NCBI RefSeq assembly: GCF_038051995.1
Contig: NZ_CP150290.1
Coordinates: 2,346,001-2,410,000 of the forward strand
Direction of reading: 5' to 3'
Length of the DNA: 64,000 nt
Source of the DNA: Paenibacillus sp. FSL H8-0537
GTDB taxonomy: Bacteria > Bacillota > Bacilli > Paenibacillales > Paenibacillaceae
Each line of letters starts with the position of its first letter. Position 1 is the first letter of the stretch. A program made the position numbers and the translations under genes. Below, one piece after another: positions 17,248-25,723 of the stretch. A model generated the notes under the pieces. The model was not told the origin of the DNA. It worked only from the letters and a program-made list of their open reading frames with translations, and searched no databases.

Positions 17248-18942
17248 ATGAAGAAAAAGAAAACCGCTCTAATGGTCTTGCTGCTTGCAACGGCTTTGAC
17301 TTTCACAGCATGCGGCTCTGGCAGCAATAATGAAGCAGGTACAGGCAATACGGGCAATGCAGGGGAAGGGGATTCCACAGAGCCAATTACAGTAAGACTG
17401 GTAGCTGGCGACCTTAACCCAGATTGGGATAACATGGAAAGCGACATCGGTAAATTCCTGAAAGAAAAAACAGGCATTACGCTGCAGCAGGAGTTCCCGG
17501 TTGGCGGATCGGATACCGACATGTTCGCTTTGATGGCAGCAAGTGGAGAGTATCCGGACATGGTTATGGCGAAGGGCAGCGTAAAAAGCTTGGTTGACGC
17601 TGGCGCGCTTCTCGACCTGACGGATCTGATTGAACAGCACGCCCCTAATATTAAAAAAGTATACGGCGAATATTTGAACCGTCTTCGTTATAGCAAAGAT
17701 GATCCAGCTATTTATGAGCTACCGTCTTCTGGTGTAGGCCAAACTTATTTTGATGCCGAAGGCGGCTTCGAAATTCAGCATCAGGCACTTGAGGCGCTGG
17801 GCTACCCTGAAATTAAAACCGTTAAGGATTATGAAAATGCCATTAAATCGTACATGGAGCAAAACCCGACAACGGAGGATGGACAAAAAAGAATCGGCTT
17901 GTCGCTTAACGGCGGCGAATGGCAAATTTTAATTTCCGTTACAAACCCTGCATTCTACGCAACGGGATTGCCGGATAATGGCGAATTCGCTATTGACGAG
18001 AAAACATTCGAGACGAAGCTGCACTACCAACGTGAGGAAGAAAGAGAATACTTCCGCTGGCTGAACCATATGAACGATATCGGTCTTCTGGATAAAGAAA
18101 GCTTCGTTCAAAAATATGACCAGTACAAAGCTAAAATTGCAACGGGCCGCGTAATCGGCATTATCGACCAGAAGTGGGACTATGCACAAGCGGAAAACTC
18201 GCTGAAAGCAGAGGGCAAATTCGGTGCGACTTATGCGCGCTTCCCTGTAACACTGGATGAAAGCTATCAAGATCATTCTTACCAAGGCACAGGCTACATG
18301 GCAGGACATGGTATTGCGATTACAAAATCGGCTAAAGATCCTGTTCGTCTAATCAAGTTCCTGGATTACCTTGCCTCTGAAGAAGGCCAAATTCTCGTTA
18401 ACTGGGGAATTGAAGGCAAGCATTATGAGGTTGTGGATGGCAAACGCGTATTCAAAACAGAAATTCAAGATCTCAAAACAAACGATGGAAATAAATTCAA
18501 GAAAACGACAGGTATTGAAAATTACTTGATATCGGCTCGTTATGGCGATGGCGTTAAGGATTCCACAGGCAACTACTACACAACGAAATTCCCTGAGCAG
18601 TTTAAAGCAGAATATTCGGAAGCGGACAAAAAGACTCTTGCTGCATATAAAGTGGAAATGTACAAAGAATTCTGGCCTGCCGACGATGCGTTCCCTGAGC
18701 GTCCTTACGGCGCAGCGTGGAACCTGAATTTTGAAACAGGCTCGGAAGCTGATGTTATTTTCCAAAAAACACAAGATATTATGAAGAAGCGTGTTCCAGA
18801 AGCGATTTTGGCGAAGCCGGAAAACTTCGACAAAGTATGGGATGACTTCATAGCAGATCTCGACAAAGCAGGTGCCAGCAAGCTGAACGAACAGTTCACG
18901 CAAATGGTTAAAGACCGCGTTGATTTCTGGGCGCAAAAGTAA
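17248..18942 (+). CDS. Extracellular sugar-binding lipoprotein of the locus-1 ABC importer
   Basis: Captures oligosaccharide outside the cell and hands it to the two permeases upstream. The signal peptide has a KKKK N-terminus and a hydrophobic core ending in the lipobox LTFTAC, so C22 is the lipidated residue; a low-complexity GS/N/G linker follows. The mature domain of about 525 residues is of the LplA/family 1 large binding-protein type (long form, over 500 residues), with EYPDMVMAKGSVKSL and KDPVRLIKFLDYLASEEGQ as typical segments. AAAGGGAGG upstream of ATG. Cargo is not readable from sequence; the neighbouring GH35, GH95 and GH42 suggest a fucosylated or galactosylated plant oligosaccharide. 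Confidence 0.9.
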   Translation: MKKKKTALMVLLLATALTFTACGSGSNNEAGTGNTGNAGEGDSTEPITVRLVAGDLNPDWDNMESDIGKFLKEKTGITLQQEFPVGGSDTDMFALMAASGEYPDMVMAKGSVKSLVDAGALLDLTDLIEQHAPNIKKVYGEYLNRLRYSKDDPAIYELPSSGVGQTYFDAEGGFEIQHQALEALGYPEIKTVKDYENAIKSYMEQNPTTEDGQKRIGLSLNGGEWQILISVTNPAFYATGLPDNGEFAIDEKTFETKLHYQREEEREYFRWLNHMNDIGLLDKESFVQKYDQYKAKIATGRVIGIIDQKWDYAQAENSLKAEGKFGATYARFPVTLDESYQDHSYQGTGYMAGHGIAITKSAKDPVRLIKFLDYLASEEGQILVNWGIEGKHYEVVDGKRVFKTEIQDLKTNDGNKFKKTTGIENYLISARYGDGVKDSTGNYYTTKFPEQFKAEYSEADKKTLAAYKVEMYKEFWPADDAFPERPYGAAWNLNFETGSEADVIFQKTQDIMKKRVPEAILAKPENFDKVWDDFIADLDKAGASKLNEQFTQMVKDRVDFWAQK

Positions 18943-19053
18943 GGGATTTCTGTGGAGGGGAGGACTCTTAAATGAGTTCTCTCCTTCATTTCTGTAAGCA
19001 GGCATGCTATGTCAATAAAAGACTAGTCAAAATGGAAGAGGAGCTGTTTTACA

Positions 19054-21084
19054 TTGATTAATGAAAAATTGCCAAAAATTTGGTACGGTGGCGACTATAA
19101 TCCGGAGCAGTGGGATGAATCTGTTATGGAAGAGGATATTCGCATGTTTAAGCTGGCGGGCATTGATGTGGCGACCGTCAATGTATTTTCGTGGGCGCGT
19201 ATTCAGCCAGATGAGAATACTTATGATCTCGAATGGCTGGACCGCATCATTGATCGACTGTACAAGGACGGTATTTATGTCTGTCTGGCGACGAGTACAG
19301 GTGCTCATCCGGCATGGCTGGCGAAAAAGCACCCCGATGTGCTGCGTGTCGATTACGACGGACGCAAGCGCAAATTCGGCGGACGCCACAATTCCTGTCC
19401 AAACAGTCCGACTTACCGCAAGCTGTCCGAGCGTCTGGCTGGCACGATTGCCGAGCGCTATAAAGATCACCCTACTGTACTCGTATGGCATGTATCAAAT
19501 GAATACGGCGGCTATTGCTACTGTGACAACTGCGAGGCGTCATTCCGCGTTTGGCTGGAGCAGCGTTATGGCACGCTGGAGAAGCTGAACAAGGTGTGGA
19601 ATACGGCGTTTTGGGGTCATACTTTTTACGATTGGGACGAAATCGTTGCTCCTAACTCCCTTAGCGAGGAGTGGGGACATAACCGCACGAACTTCCAGGG
19701 CATCTCCATTGATTACCGCCGTTTTCAGTCGGCAAGCATGCTTGCTTGCTACAAGCTGGAATATGAAGCGATTAAGCAGCATTCGCCTAACCTGCAAGTG
19801 ACGACGAATTTAATGGGTACGTATTCCGAGCTGGACTATTTCGAATGGGCAAAATATATGGACGTCGTCTCATGGGACAACTATCCGTCGATGGATACGC
19901 CGTTCAGCTTGACGGCGATGACGCATGATCTCATGCGCGGTCTCAAAAGCGGCCAGCCGTTCATGCTGATGGAGCAGACGCCGAGCCAGCAAAACTGGCA
20001 GCCGTACAACTCGCTTAAGCGTCCAGGCGTTATGAAGCTGTGGAGCTATCAGGCGGTGGCACGCGGTGCGGATACGGTGCTGTTCTTCCAGCTGCGCCGC
20101 TCGGTCGGTGCTTGTGAGAAATACCATGGCGCTTTCATTGAGCATGTCGGCCATGAGAATACCCGCGTATTCCGCGAATGCGCCGAGCTGGGCGCTCAGC
20201 TGCAGCAGCTGTCTGGCCGCATTCTCGATTCGCGCGTGAATTCCAAGGCAGCGATCGTCTACGATTGGGAAAATCGTTGGGCGGTTGAGCTGTCAAGCGG
20301 CCCGACTGTTGCGCTTAAATATCTCGATGAGGTGCATAAGTATTATGACGCCTTATTCCAAATGAATGTTCAGACGGATATGATCAGCGTGGAGGAGCAG
20401 CTCGATCGTTACGATCTGGTCATCGCTCCCGTAATGTATATGGTGAAGCCGGGCTTTGCGGAAAAGGTTGAAGCTTTCGTTGCGCGCGGCGGCACTTTCG
20501 TCACGACGTTTTTCAGCGGCATCGTCAATGAAAATGACATTGTGACGCTTGGCGGATATCCGGGCAAGCTGCGCAAGGTGCTGGGCATTTGGGCGGAGGA
20601 AATCGATGCTCTGCTGCCGGGCCAGCATAATGACATTGTACTAAATAAACCGCTTGGAGCGCTTGATAGCGGGATATACTCCGGCAGTATTTTATGCGAT
20701 TTGATTCATACGGAAGGGGCTGAGGTGGTTGCTGAATATGGCTCCGAGTTTTATAAAGGCATGCCTGCGGTAACGGTTAATTCGTTCGGCGAGGGCAAAG
20801 CCTGGTACATGGCAACGAGCCCAGACAAAACGTTCCTGCAAGGCTTCATGGCCCATTTATGCGAGGCCGCTGGCATTGAATCGCTGCTTGTGACTCCAGA
20901 CGGCGTTGAAGTGTCGCAGCGGGCCATTAACGGCAGCACCTTTACTTTCATTTTGAATCATAATGCCGAAGCGGTGCAGCTTTCGGAGCTGCCTAGCACG
21001 TTCACGAAAGAGCTGCTGAGCGGGGAAGCTGTAAACGGATCGCTTGCAATCGGGGCGAAGGGCGTAGCGATTTTGGAAAGCTAG
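19054..21084 (+). CDS. GH42 beta-galactosidase, cytoplasmic (locus 1)
   Basis: Retaining beta-galactosidase acting on imported galacto-oligosaccharides. The GH42 barrel is complete: GGDYNPEQW at the start, acid/base E150 in WHVSNEYGG, nucleophile E307 in LMEQTPSQQNW. The zinc cluster is present as C115 with C155, C157 and C160. The trimerisation domain (about 395-600) and the small C-terminal domain follow; 676 residues, usual length, no signal peptide. Start is a TTG at 19054 with GAGGAG ten bases upstream. Last gene of the ABC operon after a 111-base gap containing a weak hairpin. Confidence 0.93.
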   Translation: MINEKLPKIWYGGDYNPEQWDESVMEEDIRMFKLAGIDVATVNVFSWARIQPDENTYDLEWLDRIIDRLYKDGIYVCLATSTGAHPAWLAKKHPDVLRVDYDGRKRKFGGRHNSCPNSPTYRKLSERLAGTIAERYKDHPTVLVWHVSNEYGGYCYCDNCEASFRVWLEQRYGTLEKLNKVWNTAFWGHTFYDWDEIVAPNSLSEEWGHNRTNFQGISIDYRRFQSASMLACYKLEYEAIKQHSPNLQVTTNLMGTYSELDYFEWAKYMDVVSWDNYPSMDTPFSLTAMTHDLMRGLKSGQPFMLMEQTPSQQNWQPYNSLKRPGVMKLWSYQAVARGADTVLFFQLRRSVGACEKYHGAFIEHVGHENTRVFRECAELGAQLQQLSGRILDSRVNSKAAIVYDWENRWAVELSSGPTVALKYLDEVHKYYDALFQMNVQTDMISVEEQLDRYDLVIAPVMYMVKPGFAEKVEAFVARGGTFVTTFFSGIVNENDIVTLGGYPGKLRKVLGIWAEEIDALLPGQHNDIVLNKPLGALDSGIYSGSILCDLIHTEGAEVVAEYGSEFYKGMPAVTVNSFGEGKAWYMATSPDKTFLQGFMAHLCEAAGIESLLVTPDGVEVSQRAINGSTFTFILNHNAEAVQLSELPSTFTKELLSGEAVNGSLAIGAKGVAILES

Positions 21085-21179
21085 GCAGCAGCCAATACAA
21101 CAGCAGCGGACAAGCTCCGCATTTGCCCCTGCCCGCATATGCTGAACGTATAGAAGCATAGCTATAGGGAGGGCCGCCT

Positions 21180-21287
21180 ATGAAGAAAGCAAATGTATTA
21201 AGCAGTCGCAAGCAGCTGGAGCTGATTTTGCTCGTGCTGGCGCTGTATGTGCTGCTCGTTCTGCTGTTGATTTCACTATTATTTTAA
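21180..21287 (+). CDS. Small single-helix membrane protein, 35 residues
   Basis: ATG 21180 is preceded by GGGAGGG six bases upstream, a strong ribosome site, and the frame ends at TAA 21285. The product has a basic start (MKKANVLSSRKQ) and one 22-residue leucine-rich membrane helix ending in LISLLF. It has its own terminator. I do not recognise a family; it is not the glycine/tyrosine-rich YjcZ type. It lies between the GH42 gene and the spoVA cluster and could belong to either or be independent. The codon pattern and the ribosome site support translation. Confidence 0.55.
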   Translation: MKKANVLSSRKQLELILLVLALYVLLVLLLISLLF

Positions 21288-21325
21288 GCTGGATGTCCGT
21301 GCTAGTTCGGAGGATAGAAATAAGA

Positions 21326-21378
21326 AGGAGCATTCGACTGTTTTAGCTGCGGCTAAAGCGGGCGAATGCTCTTTTTTT
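21326..21378 (+). terminator. Terminator after the small membrane ORF
   Basis: GAGCATTCG (21328-21336) pairs with CGAATGCTC (21363-21371), with an inner TTTAGC/GCTAAA stem, then seven Ts. Confidence 0.85.
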
Positions 21379-21504
21379 AAAGGAAAATGATATGCAGCAT
21401 ACATAATAGCCCCTCCCATGGCAAATAATGAACCTGAACTGATGCGTCCGCGCATCTCGGGTTTAGCTTTGTGCAGCAGGGCATAACGGAAAGGGGGGCA
21501 AGTT

Positions 21505-21996
21505 ATGACAGCAAGCAGCTCAGATAAAGGAAAATATAAAAAGATGGCGATGTCATCAAAGGAATACCAGAATTTTGCCAAAACGCGGGAGCCTTCCCGC
21601 TCCATAGGAACGAACTGTCTGAAAGCCTTTATTATTGGCGGCGGAATTTGTGTGGTGGGACAAGTGATTCAGGAGCTGTTCATGCATTTGCTCCATATGA
21701 AAGCGGAGGATGCGAGCAATCCAACGGTTGCTGTGCTCATTATCATTTCGGTTATTTTGACGAGCATTGGCGTGTACGATAAAATCGCCCAGTGGGCAGG
21801 AGCGGGCACAGCTGTGCCCGTCACAGGCTTCGCCAATTCGATGTGCTCGGCGGCGCTGGAGCATCGTGCTGAAGGGCTGGTCCTTGGCGTTGGCGCGAAT
21901 ATGTTCAAGCTGGCGGGCTCCGTTATCGTGTTCGGCGTCGTAGCTGCCTTCTTCGTCGGCATCGTCCATCTCATTCTCGGCACAGGAGGGCAATAA
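21505..21996 (+). CDS. spoVAC: Stage V sporulation protein AC
   Basis: Membrane subunit of the SpoVA channel that moves calcium-dipicolinate into the forespore and releases it at germination; SpoVAC itself behaves as a mechanosensitive channel in Bacillus. 163 residues: a charged N-terminal tail (EYQNFAKTREPSR is typical), then several helices with the conserved GGGICVVGQ and AGAGTAVPVTGFANSM segments. AAGGGGGG lies just upstream of the ATG. First gene of a three-gene spoVAC-AD-AE cluster, the minimal form found in many Bacillales outside the full seven-gene operon. Expected to be forespore-specific, but I found no convincing sigma-G promoter. Confidence 0.95.
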   Translation: MTASSSDKGKYKKMAMSSKEYQNFAKTREPSRSIGTNCLKAFIIGGGICVVGQVIQELFMHLLHMKAEDASNPTVAVLIIISVILTSIGVYDKIAQWAGAGTAVPVTGFANSMCSAALEHRAEGLVLGVGANMFKLAGSVIVFGVVAAFFVGIVHLILGTGGQ

Positions 21997-21997
21997 T

Positions 21998-23011
21998 ATG
22001 CTGCGTGGCAAACAGACCTGGTGGTTCGAGAAGCGCCCTGTCATTATCGGCGCGGCAACGGTAGTAGGGCCAGACGAAGGCGATGGCCCGCTGGCTGAGG
22101 ATTTTGACCTTGTGCATCCCGAGCTGGATATGCAGCAGAAAAGCTGGGAGAAGGCCGAGCGGCTGCTGCTGGAGCAGGCTGCGGACTTTGCGCTCCAGAA
22201 TGCCCGAATAGACAAGGAAATGGTGCAGTTTTTTGTCGGCGGCGATTTAATGAACCAAATTATAAGCAGCAGCTTTGCAGCACGGTCGCTGGGCATTCCT
22301 TATCTTGGCGTCTTCGGCGCCTGCTCGACCTCAATGGAATCGCTATCGATTGCCGCTATGCTCGTCAACTCCGGCTCTGCCGATTACGTGCTGGCGGGCA
22401 CATGCAGCCATAACTGCACAGCGGAGAAGCAGTTCAGGTACCCGACGGAATATGGCTCGCAGAAGCCGCCGACGGCACAGTATACCGTCACTGGCGCTGG
22501 AGCCGGACTCGTTGCCGCTTCGGGGGACGGTCCGACCATCGAATGTGCCACGATCGGCAAAATCGTCGATCTTGGCATCACCGATCCCTTTAATATGGGC
22601 GCTGCGATGGCGCCAGCGGCCGTCGATACGATTCAAGCGCATTTTAATGATACGGGCCGTTCCCCGAGCGATTATGACCTAATCGTAACAGGCGACCTTG
22701 CTGGTGTAGGGCATCCGCTCGCCAATGAGCTGCTGCTGCAAAATGGCGTGCCGATGAATGACACGGTATTTGGCGATTGCGGCCTAATGGTGTACGATGT
22801 GAACCGCCAGAAGGTGCAGGCGGGCGGCAGCGGTTGCGGCTGCTCGGCAGTTGTTACCTACGGCCATTTGCTAAAGCGGCTCGCAAGGGGCGAGCTGAAG
22901 CGCATATTGGTCGTTGCAACGGGAGCGCTGCTGTCGCCGCTTTCATTCCAGCAGGGCGAGAGCATTCCCGGCATTGCGCATGCTGTCGCTATTTGCGGAA
23001 AGGAAGGGTAA
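21998..23011 (+). CDS. spoVAD: Stage V sporulation protein AD
   Basis: Soluble, membrane-associated SpoVA protein that binds dipicolinic acid. It has a thiolase-like fold: FGACSTSMESLSIAAM at about residues 107-122 sits at the position of the thiolase active-site loop, and the C-terminal CGCSAVV segment is conserved. 337 residues, full length. It starts one base after the spoVAC stop and is followed within 4 bases by spoVAE, so the three are translated together. Typical start KQTWWF and VIIGAATVVGP-type residues are present. Confidence 0.95.
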   Translation: MLRGKQTWWFEKRPVIIGAATVVGPDEGDGPLAEDFDLVHPELDMQQKSWEKAERLLLEQAADFALQNARIDKEMVQFFVGGDLMNQIISSSFAARSLGIPYLGVFGACSTSMESLSIAAMLVNSGSADYVLAGTCSHNCTAEKQFRYPTEYGSQKPPTAQYTVTGAGAGLVAASGDGPTIECATIGKIVDLGITDPFNMGAAMAPAAVDTIQAHFNDTGRSPSDYDLIVTGDLAGVGHPLANELLLQNGVPMNDTVFGDCGLMVYDVNRQKVQAGGSGCGCSAVVTYGHLLKRLARGELKRILVVATGALLSPLSFQQGESIPGIAHAVAICGKEG

Positions 23012-23015
23012 GGCG

Positions 23016-23366
23016 ATGATTTTTTTATGGGCATTTCTAGTTGGCGGCGCTATTTGCGTCCTAGGGCAAATTATGTTCGATGTATTCAAGCTAACCCCGG
23101 CGCATACGATGGCAATACTGGTCGTTATTGGGGCGGTGGTGGATGGCATCGGCTTATACGAGCCGCTCGTTGCCTTCGCCGGAGCAGGAGCGACGGTCCC
23201 GATTACGAGCTTCGGCAATGCGCTGGTGCACGGGGCTTTGACCGAGCTGCATGACCAAGGCTGGATTGGCGTTATTTCCGGCATATTTAAAGTGACGAGC
23301 TCGGGCATCTCGGCTGCGATTATCTTCTCGTTCCTGGCGGCATTGGTTATTCGGCCAAAGGGGTAA
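23016..23366 (+). CDS. spoVAE: Stage V sporulation protein AE
   Basis: Small integral membrane SpoVA subunit, 116 residues with three or four helices, similar in fold to SpoVAC (GGAICVLGQ near the N-terminus and AGAGATVPITSFGNALVHGA in the middle, paralogous to the matching SpoVAC segments). ATG 23016 is chosen because AGGAAGGG precedes it and because the upstream extension to 22914 overlaps spoVAD. Last gene of the cluster, closed by a strong terminator. Confidence 0.94.
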   Translation: MIFLWAFLVGGAICVLGQIMFDVFKLTPAHTMAILVVIGAVVDGIGLYEPLVAFAGAGATVPITSFGNALVHGALTELHDQGWIGVISGIFKVTSSGISAAIIFSFLAALVIRPKG

Positions 23367-23374
23367 TAGATTGG

Positions 23375-23412
23375 AAAACTGGAGGGTCCTGTGGGATCCT
23401 CCAGTTTTTTTT
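23375..23412 (+). terminator. Terminator of the spoVA cluster
   Basis: AAAACTGGAGG and CCTCCAGTTTT form the stem with GTCC/GGAT near the loop, followed by a T run. Confidence 0.85.
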
Positions 23413-23505
23413 GGAAATTGATGCATTTGTACTTACTTGCTGGACTGCTGTAAAATGGAACTATATGCCTTTATCCATCTTGATATGCTGCGGGAGGTTA
23501 TTCAT

Positions 23506-24465
23506 ATGGAAACGCGTCAGGTTGACATGCAATTATGCGCATCTATTCTTACTAATCTAAATTATAGTATTTTGGGAAAACAAGAGCAAATCGAAAGGCT
23601 GATGATTGCCGTGATCGGCGGCGGGCATGTGCTGCTAGAGGACGTTCCCGGCACGGGGAAGACGCAGCTCGTAAAGGCGCTGGCCCGTTCAATCGGCGGC
23701 CAGTTCAGGCGCATTCAGTGCAATCCGGATTTGCTGCCCACCGATATAACCGGCGTATCGATTTATCATCCGAAGCAGGAGGAGTTTTTGTTCAGGCCAG
23801 GTCCAGTCATGACCAATTTGCTGCTGGCTGACGAGATCAATCGGGCGACGACCAAAACCCAATCCGCGCTGCTGGAGGCGATGGAGGAGGGCCATGTGAC
23901 AGTAGATGGCGACACCTACGCCCTGCCGCATCCGTTTATGCTGCTTGCCACGCAAAATCCGATTGAGTTTGAAGGTACTTATTTGCTGCCCGAAGCGCAG
24001 CTTGACCGTTTTATGATGAAGCTTTCGCTCGGCTATCCTAGCGAGGAAGACGAGCAGAAGATGATTATGGGCAGCGAGGTGCGGCTGCTTCCGGAAAGCC
24101 AGATTGCCCAAATTGCCGATGTGGACGATATGATCCGCATTCAGCAGCAGGTGCAGGCGGTCCATATGGATGAGGCCGTGGCAAAATATTTGGTCAGCAT
24201 TGTCAGAGCTACGCGAGAGCATCCTGGCATTCAGCTTGGCGCTAGCCCGCGTGCTGCGCTTTCCTTTGCCAGGGCAGCCAAAGCAGCTGCTTATTTGGAT
24301 CAGCGCAGCTTTGTTACTCCTGATGATGTGAAGAAGCTTGCTTCGCATGTGCTGTCTCACCGGCTTTCCTTGCATACGGAGGCTAGAATGAACGGCCACA
24401 AAGCGAGCGAGCTGGTAGATCAAATCATGGAACAGGTAAGAGTGCCGGTGAGATTGGAGCGCTGA
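23506..24465 (+). CDS. MoxR-type AAA+ ATPase
   Basis: Chaperone-like ATPase that acts with the DUF58 protein encoded next, in the manner of MoxR/VWA-like pairs that mature or activate partner complexes. Walker A PGTGKT at residues 48-53, Walker B LLADE ending at E110, and sensor region LLATQNPIEFEGTYLLPEAQLDRF are all intact; 319 residues. ATG 23506 has GGGAGG eight bases upstream. The trio MoxR / DUF58 / transglutaminase is one operon here with one-base spacing to the next gene. Known function of such trios in Firmicutes is unclear; a cell-envelope role is inferred from the third gene. Confidence 0.92.
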   Translation: METRQVDMQLCASILTNLNYSILGKQEQIERLMIAVIGGGHVLLEDVPGTGKTQLVKALARSIGGQFRRIQCNPDLLPTDITGVSIYHPKQEEFLFRPGPVMTNLLLADEINRATTKTQSALLEAMEEGHVTVDGDTYALPHPFMLLATQNPIEFEGTYLLPEAQLDRFMMKLSLGYPSEEDEQKMIMGSEVRLLPESQIAQIADVDDMIRIQQQVQAVHMDEAVAKYLVSIVRATREHPGIQLGASPRAALSFARAAKAAAYLDQRSFVTPDDVKKLASHVLSHRLSLHTEARMNGHKASELVDQIMEQVRVPVRLER

Positions 24466-24466
24466 T

Positions 24467-25723
24467 ATGGAAATGCTGACGCTCAGCCTGCAACGCAGAC
24501 GACTGCTCATAAGCGCGTTCCTGTATGGAGGAGCGCTGCTATATTTATTATTTCAAGGCGGCAAAACGGCCGTGATGTTGTTCGTTATTATGAATGGGCT
24601 GCTGCTTTATTTGATGCTAGGGCGCTTTAGCGGCATAAGCCAAGTAAGCGGCACCCGAAGCTTGCGCAAATCGGATGGCGGCCATGGCGATTACGCGCTG
24701 GCGGCCGGAAGCTGTCTTACGGTCAAGCTTTCGGTGAAGGTGCCCGGTTATTATCCGATACCGTTTGTGCTGGTCCGTGATCAATTGCTGCGCAACAATG
24801 GACAAGCGCTGCAATTCGAATCCTCCTTCGTGCCGAATTTGAAGCGCTCCGGCGAAGTGCTGTATACGACACCTCCGCTGCAGCGCGGTGAATACCGCTT
24901 CGGAGCTACCGCATGCTCCTCCCATGACGTATTCGGGCTGTTTGAGCATTCGGGCAGCTTTATGGAGGAATCGGTGTTCAGCGTCATGCCCCAAATCGTC
25001 CCCCTGCGCCAGCAGCGAGGTCTGCAGCTTGGCGCACGCGGACCTTACTCCCACGCTATCGCTTCACGCTCGGCAAAGGAGACGACGCAAATCAATGGCG
25101 TACGCGAATATGTGCCTGGCGACCGCTTGTCGCGGATTCACTGGCATGCGACGGCGCGCACGGGACATTGGAAGTCCAAGGAGTTTGAGCGGGAGTCGCT
25201 GCCACGAACGCTCATTATTATCGACCGCGAGGCCAAGGCGTACAGCGGAGCGCGGGCAGAGCGCTTTGAGCTCGTGGTATCAGCGGCCGCTTCGCTCATT
25301 GAAAGCGGCGGGCGAGGCGACACGGCTATGGGACTGCTGTCTGCCGGATCGCAGCGGGCCATCTTCCCGCCTAAGTCGGGTGCCGACCAACGGGGCGCGA
25401 TTATGCAGCATTTAACGGCGGTGAATGCAGATGCGGAGCAGCCATTATTTCAGACGCTGCTTGCGTCGGAGTCGCTGCTTGATTCGGGATCCATCGCGCT
25501 TGTGATTTCCGCAGCACCGGGCAAGGAGGCGAGCACGAGCTTGGAATGGCTCGCACGCAAAGGGCTAAAGCCTTGCCTGCTCCATATTGCGGACGTGGGC
25601 GGCCTAGCTGCAGCGATGAACCAAGACTGGCAGAAGCTGCTGCGCGCCCGAGGCTGGCCGGTATTCACACTTACGCAGCTGCCTGAGCTGCCGGCTGTGC
25701 TTGAAGGAGGCGGCGGAGCATGA
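24467..25723 (+). CDS. DUF58 domain protein, membrane-anchored
   Basis: Two N-terminal membrane helices (about residues 14-50) are followed by a beta-rich region and the DUF58 motif EYVPGDRLSRIHWHATART (about 208-226), then a von Willebrand A-like fold (RTLIIIDREAK and later segments). 418 residues, usual length. DUF58 proteins are thought to work with MoxR ATPases, and the gene for one lies one base upstream. It overlaps the transglutaminase gene by 4 bases. The reaction or partner is not known. Confidence 0.88.
   Translation: MEMLTLSLQRRRLLISAFLYGGALLYLLFQGGKTAVMLFVIMNGLLLYLMLGRFSGISQVSGTRSLRKSDGGHGDYALAAGSCLTVKLSVKVPGYYPIPFVLVRDQLLRNNGQALQFESSFVPNLKRSGEVLYTTPPLQRGEYRFGATACSSHDVFGLFEHSGSFMEESVFSVMPQIVPLRQQRGLQLGARGPYSHAIASRSAKETTQINGVREYVPGDRLSRIHWHATARTGHWKSKEFERESLPRTLIIIDREAKAYSGARAERFELVVSAAASLIESGGRGDTAMGLLSAGSQRAIFPPKSGADQRGAIMQHLTAVNADAEQPLFQTLLASESLLDSGSIALVISAAPGKEASTSLEWLARKGLKPCLLHIADVGGLAAAMNQDWQKLLRARGWPVFTLTQLPELPAVLEGGGGA

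Noticed and set aside
21394..21410. CATACATA as a sigma-G -10 box for spoVAC
   Set aside because: No matching -35 at 17-18 bases upstream and the distance to the gene is long.
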